Of a stretch of DNA of 9,955 nt, positions 6,496-9,955 are shown in pieces. Numbering within the stretch: position 1 is the stretch's first letter; the number at the start of each line of letters is the position of its first letter. The DNA lies in NCBI GenBank assembly GCA_046760705.1, contig JBHIER010000083.1:1-9955 (forward strand), given 5' to 3'. Made by a program: the position numbers and the translations under genes. The stretch comes from JBHIER01 sp046760705 [NCBI: bacterium]. GTDB taxonomy: Bacteria > JBHIER01 > G020348925. Under the pieces are notes generated by a model that saw only the letters and a program-made list of their open reading frames with translations, did no database searches and had not been told where the DNA came from.

Positions 6496-6813
6496 ATTTT
6501 ACCTCAGAGACTTCCAAAACCTCCCAATTACTTTTGCATTTTAGTATTCGTTGAACATACGGTCGGTGATGAGCTCTGTTGGGACTTTCGGAGAAAAGTT
6601 CAAACCTTCGGTTATAATCTTCTGCATATTCCCTTATCATCTCCACAATCGACCTCAAGGCCCTATCAGGCGTATCCTTTCCGTGATGAGATCCAATTCT
6701 ATACACTTCGCTCCAAACCTCGAATCATCAGGGAATATGACGATGGTTAACAGAGAGGCTGTAATTTGGACTCGATATTCTCTCTCTCGTGTTACCTCTG
6801 TCCTTGAAGACAC
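6476..6813 (-). pseudogene. hicB: HicB-like antitoxin gene broken by one -1 frameshift
   Basis: HicB antitoxins bind and neutralise HicA and often repress their operon. From GTG 6813, which has an excellent AGGAGGT site at 6821-6828, one frame reads EYRVQITASLLTIVIFPDDS, then RFGAKCIELDLITE. After a -1 shift near 6673-6680 (GGAAAGGATACG; one more G restores the frame) the other frame gives DTPDRALRSIVEMIREYAED, then SPNRAHHRPYV and WEVLEVSEVKYGNL, ending at TGA 6476. The repaired product is about 112 residues. The pattern of an IELD-L-TEGDTP-x-ALxxIxEMI segment is that of HicB-like partial RNase H folds, with a family-specific His-rich C-terminal extension and no clear DNA-binding domain. It overlaps hicA by 20 bp. 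Local base composition is richer in A/T than neighbouring genes, consistent with transfer. Assignment rests on the sequence pattern and on the adjacent HicA. Confidence 0.6.
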
Positions 6814-6868
6814 TTTTTTCACCTCCTCGCTCTTTTCCGCCGCATCAAGCACAGCCTTTTTCTTAACC

Positions 6869-6899
6869 TAACCATTCAACGCCACCGAAACGGGCATCG
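6869..6899. repeat. Diverged copy of the CAACCGTTYAACG-CCACCG repeat
   Basis: TAACCATTCAACG (6869-6881) followed by CCACCG (6882-6887) matches the unit at 5271-5289, with the 13-mer agreeing with CAACCGTTCAACG at 11 of 13 positions. It lies about 55 bp upstream of the hicB start, where an operator would be expected, while the other cluster lies in front of the radical SAM gene. Confidence 0.55.
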
Positions 6900-6949
6900 T
6901 TACCGTTACCCTATTCCGATATAGAGATCATAGCACATCGTTTTTCATC

Positions 6950-7028
6950 TCTCTGTGCCCCGTCGGATAAACCCCGTTGAATGGATGTTCGACGGGGTAA
7001 ACTATCCTACGGGGTGTGTCTCTGTGGC
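6950..7028. repeat. TCTCTGTGCC|TCTGTGGC repeat apparently interrupted by a 61-bp palindromic insert
   Basis: TCTCTGTGCC (6950-6959) and TCTGTGGC (7021-7028) together equal the inverted continuous copy at 9870-9887 at 17 of 18 positions. The 61 bp between them carry CCCCGTCG (6958-6965) pairing with CGACGGGG (6990-6997), plus alternative ACCCCGT/ACGGGGT partners at 6971-6977, 6992-6998 and 7009-7015. The block sits just past the lat stop codon, so its hairpins may also help end the lat transcript. No T run supports a standard terminator. Confidence 0.5.
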
Positions 7029-7059
7029 CAATAATCCAGGTTTGAGGTTTCCTGCTTCC

Positions 7060-8421
7060 TCACAATTCCAGCCGGGTCACATGGGGAACACCCTTGGCCG
7101 CAATCTGCTTCAGACTCTTCCTGACGATATCCAGCCCCTGGTCAAGTTCATCCCGACTGACGTTGAGGGGCGGCCTGAAACGGATGGTCCTGTCTCCGCA
7201 GCCGAGAATGGCCAATCTATTCTTGAAAGCCACCTTGCGGAATTCGTCCCGAATTTCGGAGGACGGCAGATTGAAGGCACAGAACAGCCCCCGACCGCGG
7301 GCGTTGGACACCAGGTCCGAAAACTCTTTCTCCAGGCCCTGCAGTTCCTTCAACAGATAGTCGCCCATTACCCTGGCGTTTTCGACCAGATTCTCTTCTT
7401 GGATGATCTCCAGATACTTCTGACACCGGACCATATCGACGATGTTGCCGCCCCAGGTGGAGTTGAGTCGGCTGGGTTCGCAAAAGACGTTGTTCTCCAC
7501 CTCATCGACCCTCTTGCCGGCCAAAATGCCGCAGACCTGGGTCTTTTTGCCGAAGGCAATGATATCCGGTCTGGCATCGAAATGTTCGTGGGCCCACATC
7601 TTCCCGGTGAGACCGACCCCTGTCTGGACCTCATCGTAGATGAGGAGAAACCCGCTCTCGGCGGCCAACTGCCGCAACTGAACGAAAAACTCATTCCGAA
7701 AGTGATTGTCCCCACCTTCGCCCTGAATGGGCTCAATGATGAGGGCAGCAATGTCGTCAGGGTGGTCTGCGATGGCCTTTTTGATCTGTCGGACCGACTC
7801 CTTTTCAGCCTCTTCCACTTTTTTCAGATTCTCCTCATTCAAAGGACACGTGATCTTTGGATTGAGGACTCTGGGCCAATCGAACTTTGCAAAGTACATG
7901 AACTTTCTGGGATCGGCGGTGTTCGTCATCGACAGCGTATACCCGGACCGGCCGTGAAAGGCCTGCAGGAAATGAATGACCTTGCTCCCCCTCTCCCCCT
8001 TGTAGCCCTTTTCGAAATTCTTCCTGACCTTCCAGTCGAAGGCAACCTTGAGGGCGTTCTCCACGGCCAGGGCACCCCCTTCGATCAGAAAGAGGTGGGG
8101 CAAGTAGCCAGGCATAGCAATCTCTGAAAAGGTATCCACGAACTCCGCCATCTCAACGCTGTAAACATCCGAGTTTGATGGCTTATTGACGGCGGCCCGG
8201 GCCAGTTTTTCTTTAAACTCCGGGCTGGCCATCCTGGGGTGGTTGTAGCCTATGGGTGAGGTGGCAAAACAGGTGAAGAAATCCAGGTAGGTCTTGCCCT
8301 CCAGAGCATCATAAATGTACGTGCCCTGGCTCTTCTCCAGATCAAATACGATCTCGTATCCGTCCACCAGCATGTGTTTCCGCAGGGTGCTGTGGACATC
8401 CTTAGGACTTAATCGAATCAC
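7060..8421 (-). CDS. lat: L-lysine 6-aminotransferase (class III PLP aminotransferase)
   Basis: This 453-residue enzyme transfers the epsilon-amino group of lysine to 2-oxoglutarate, giving 2-aminoadipate 6-semialdehyde (which cyclises to piperideine-6-carboxylate) and glutamate. It is a cytosolic fold type I PLP enzyme. Family-typical stretches are FFTCFATSPIGYNHPRM (48-64), LIEGGALAVENALKVAFDWK (112-131) and FHGRSGYTLSMTNT (155-168). IIEPIQGEGGD (228-238) and YDEVQTG (Asp263, contacting the PLP ring nitrogen) follow. FGKKTQVCG holds the Schiff-base lysine (Lys293, second of the pair, by alignment with GABA aminotransferase). GTG 8421 is the start, with AGGAGG 5 nt upstream. A promoter at 8521-8549 gives it its own transcript, separate from galK. 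It could serve lysine catabolism or a secondary pathway; no alpha-aminoadipate semialdehyde dehydrogenase gene is in view. Confidence 0.93.
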   Translation of the reverse strand: MIRLSPKDVHSTLRKHMLVDGYEIVFDLEKSQGTYIYDALEGKTYLDFFTCFATSPIGYNHPRMASPEFKEKLARAAVNKPSNSDVYSVEMAEFVDTFSEIAMPGYLPHLFLIEGGALAVENALKVAFDWKVRKNFEKGYKGERGSKVIHFLQAFHGRSGYTLSMTNTADPRKFMYFAKFDWPRVLNPKITCPLNEENLKKVEEAEKESVRQIKKAIADHPDDIAALIIEPIQGEGGDNHFRNEFFVQLRQLAAESGFLLIYDEVQTGVGLTGKMWAHEHFDARPDIIAFGKKTQVCGILAGKRVDEVENNVFCEPSRLNSTWGGNIVDMVRCQKYLEIIQEENLVENARVMGDYLLKELQGLEKEFSDLVSNARGRGLFCAFNLPSSEIRDEFRKVAFKNRLAILGCGDRTIRFRPPLNVSRDELDQGLDIVRKSLKQIAAKGVPHVTRLEL

Positions 8422-8442
8422 ACTTTCCTCCTTTCCGGTTCT

Positions 8443-8485
8443 CTCAGCTCTTTCAATGAAGGAGAAGACCCGTTTTCCCGCTGAG
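8443..8485 (-). promoter_or_regulatory. Leader hairpin upstream of lat
   Basis: In the presumed lat leader, CTCAGC and GCTGAG (8480-8485 and 8443-8448) form a 6-bp stem about 20 bp before the ribosome site. The loop is long and can pair further through TCTT/AAGA. It may modulate translation but matches no riboswitch that I recognise. Confidence 0.25.
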
Positions 8486-8520
8486 GTGACAAATGGGTTT
8501 TTTCAAAAAAGGCCAACGGC

Positions 8521-8549
8521 AATTTAACACCAGCCGCTGCCCTTGTCAA
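8521..8549 (-). promoter_or_regulatory. Sigma70-type promoter for lat
   Basis: On the minus strand a perfect TTGACA -35 box (8544-8549) is followed by exactly 17 bp and TAAATT (8521-8526; four of six bases match the -10 consensus). The start of transcription would be near 8514, giving a leader of roughly 90 nt before the lat GTG. It lies in the 217-bp gap after galK and is the best promoter match I saw in the window. Confidence 0.65.
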
Positions 8550-8638
8550 CCCCAAAACTGAGAAGAGACGGGCTACCGTGGCACAGCGGACAGGACAACT
8601 CCTGAACCACTCTTGAGCAATAAGCTCCCCAAACTCGG

Positions 8639-9838
8639 TCAAAGCTTTCTCACCCCGCCTTCGGCTTGGCAGACGTATACCTCCGGCCTCCGTCCGGTCT
8701 GCTCTGGATAGAGGCCGAGGACCCTCTCCTTGAGGTGGGCAACGGCCTCGGTCCTCACCAGATTGACCGTGCACCCACCGAACCCCGCCCCGGTCATCCG
8801 CGCCCCTAAGACCCCGTCGACGCTCTTGGCGATCTCGACCAACAGGTCCAGATCGCGGCAGCTCACCTCATAATTGTCCCTGAGGCTGCTGTGGGAATGG
8901 CCCATGAGCATCCCGAACCCGGTCACGTCCCCCCTCTGCAAAAGGTCAGCACCGATCAGAACCCGCCTGTTCTCAAAAATGACGTGGTTGCACCTCTGAG
9001 CCACTTTCGGCTCCAACCGTTTTTTATATTTCTTGAAATCGTCCGCGCTGACGTCCCTCAGGGCCCTCACCTCGGGAAGGAACCTTTGAAACTGGCGGAG
9101 GCCCTCCTGGCACTCCTCTCTCCGTTCGTTGTACGCGGAAGAGGCCAAAGTCCGCGGGAGGTTTGTGTTGCAGATGACGATCCTGAGCTCATCCATTCCC
9201 AGGGCAATATATCTGTACTCCAACGTCCGGCAGTCGAGAAAGAGGACCTTCCCCTTTCTTCCGAGGGCGGATGCAAACTGATCCATGATACCGCACCGCA
9301 CTCCGACGAATTCGTTTTCGACCCTCTGGCACAGTTTCGCTGCCTCAATCCTCGAAATGGGAAGATCGTTCAAGAGCCTGAAAGCCCAGACCGTGGCCAT
9401 CTCAACAGCAGCCGACGAGCCGAGACCTCCACCCACAGGGATCGTACTCCAGACGAGCATGTCTGCCCCATTGAGACGATGGCCGGAGTCCTGCAAATAT
9501 TGGGCGATCCCCCGCTCATAATTGCTCCACGAGTAGATTGAATCACACCTTATTCTGTTCAGACGGAAAGAGACGAAGTCTCCAAAATTGGCGGCATAGA
9601 TGTGGACATTGCCGTCTCTCCGGGAGCTGGCCAAGAGATAAACAGACCGGTCGATGGCCACAGGCATGACATACCCGTCGTTGTAATCGGTATGCTCACC
9701 GATCAGGTTGACCCGACCGGGGGCCCGAACTGCAATCACCTCACCCGAATCGGGAAAGCGTCGGCGGAACGCCTCTCGAAGAACAGTTAGGGAGACCTGG
9801 TGATGGTGTTTGCCGAGCCCTTCTGGAGAGCTATCCAT
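8639..9838 (-). CDS. galK: Galactokinase
   Basis: This 399-residue GHMP kinase phosphorylates galactose at C1 with ATP, the first step of the Leloir pathway, in the cytoplasm. The galactokinase signature APGRVNLIGEHTDYNDGYVM (39-58) contains Arg42, Glu48, His49 and Asp51, the catalytic and sugar-binding residues. The ATP loop IPVGGGLGSSAA (133-144) is intact, as are the catalytic base Asp186 in RCGIMDQFASALG and the C-terminal GHMP motif GARMTGAGFGGCTVNLV (345-361). YNERREEC (236-243) is also typical. Length is normal (about 380-400). ATG 9838 has AAGGA about 7 nt upstream. No galT, galE or galM is in the window. lat follows 217 bp later from its own promoter. An N-acetylgalactosamine kinase activity cannot be excluded from sequence, but galactokinase is much more likely. 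Confidence 0.95.
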   Translation of the reverse strand: MDSSPEGLGKHHHQVSLTVLREAFRRRFPDSGEVIAVRAPGRVNLIGEHTDYNDGYVMPVAIDRSVYLLASSRRDGNVHIYAANFGDFVSFRLNRIRCDSIYSWSNYERGIAQYLQDSGHRLNGADMLVWSTIPVGGGLGSSAAVEMATVWAFRLLNDLPISRIEAAKLCQRVENEFVGVRCGIMDQFASALGRKGKVLFLDCRTLEYRYIALGMDELRIVICNTNLPRTLASSAYNERREECQEGLRQFQRFLPEVRALRDVSADDFKKYKKRLEPKVAQRCNHVIFENRRVLIGADLLQRGDVTGFGMLMGHSHSSLRDNYEVSCRDLDLLVEIAKSVDGVLGARMTGAGFGGCTVNLVRTEAVAHLKERVLGLYPEQTGRRPEVYVCQAEGGVRKL

Positions 9839-9869
9839 CGTCTATCCTTTCCACCCAGAAAATGCATCA

Positions 9870-9887
9870 GCCACAGAGGCTCAGAGA
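9870..9887. repeat. Continuous copy of the TCTCTG(T/A)GCCTCTGTGGC repeat (inverted)
   Basis: On the minus strand this reads TCTCTGAGCCTCTGTGGC, the uninterrupted counterpart of the split sequence at 6950-7028. From memory, closely similar CTCTGTGCCTCTGTGGC strings are scattered between genes in many environmental genomes. Confidence 0.5.
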
Positions 9888-9893
9888 CTTAGC

Positions 9894-9928
9894 GCGGCAG
9901 AGCCGCAACCAAAATCGTTTTTGGGTTG
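9894..9928. repeat. Tandem hairpins upstream of galK
   Basis: GCGGC (9894-9898) pairs with GCCGC (9902-9906) across a 3-nt loop. Directly after it CAACCAAAA and TTTTTGGGTTG form an imperfect inverted repeat around TCG (about 9906-9928). With the neighbouring repeat at 9870-9887 they make up most of the 117 bp before galK. No clear promoter was seen here; it may lie beyond the right edge. Confidence 0.4.
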
Positions 9929-9955
9929 GGGTTACGATGCCCGCCCCGTTAAATA

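Noticed and set aside
6476-6706. ATG-started ORF of 76 codons as an independent small gene
   Set aside because: Its first residues (MYRIGSHHGK) are the out-of-frame reading of the hicB 5' half. The meaningful part is the HicB C-terminal half.
6955-8127. Long plus-strand ORF (390 codons) antisense to lat
   Set aside because: It is the mirror of the codon structure of lat, which has complete family motifs. The translation resembles no protein family.
8491-8503. TTTTTTCAAAAAA as a terminator after galK
   Set aside because: It is a pure A/T palindrome without a G/C stem and lies downstream of the lat promoter, inside the lat leader.

Overview
This is a bacterial chromosomal window of moderate GC. 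Every recognisable gene lies on the minus strand except a 3' fragment at the left edge. The left-edge fragment is the C-terminal end of a secreted protein with a FlgD-like/type IX-style sorting tail. That tail, a stand-alone TrpB2, a DUF4438 protein, an L-lysine 6-aminotransferase and palindrome-rich intergenic DNA together resemble environmental bacteria of the FCB/candidate-phylum kind, such as Zixibacteria- or Latescibacteria-like lineages. The placement is inferred from gene content only.

Layout from left to right. 1-143 (+) is the end of the sorting-domain protein. 144-966 has no gene and holds several short palindromic repeats; it separates convergent transcription units. 967-5171 (-) is a co-directional run, read from right to left: a COG0731-type radical SAM protein, a NatA-like ABC ATPase, a NatB-like ABC-2 permease that overlaps the ATPase gene by ATGA, and an orphan trpB2. 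5172-5362 holds a cluster of 13-bp direct and inverted repeats. 5363-6813 (-) is a second tight run: a HicB-like antitoxin gene, a HicA-like toxin gene and a DUF4438 gene. Both TA genes carry a single-base, -1 reading-frame break and are spread over different frames. 6814-7059 holds a further copy of the 13-bp repeat and an apparently interrupted copy of another dispersed repeat. 7060-8421 (-) is lat, with a good sigma70 promoter at 8521-8549. 8639-9838 (-) is galK. The right edge carries repeat and hairpin sequence.

How the genes work together. NatA and NatB form one ABC export complex. The radical SAM gene and trpB2 flank it in the same direction, but no shared pathway is evident. The hicBA remnant sits 9 bp upstream of the DUF4438 gene, so that gene may depend on TA-operon transcription. 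Lat (lysine to alpha-aminoadipate semialdehyde) and GalK (galactose to galactose-1-phosphate) are ordinary metabolic enzymes with no evident link to each other.

The most notable observations are the doubly frameshifted hicBA pair, which single-frame ORF calling does not reveal, and the intergenic repeat families. I found no CRISPR array, rRNA, tRNA, transposase or convincing new defence system.
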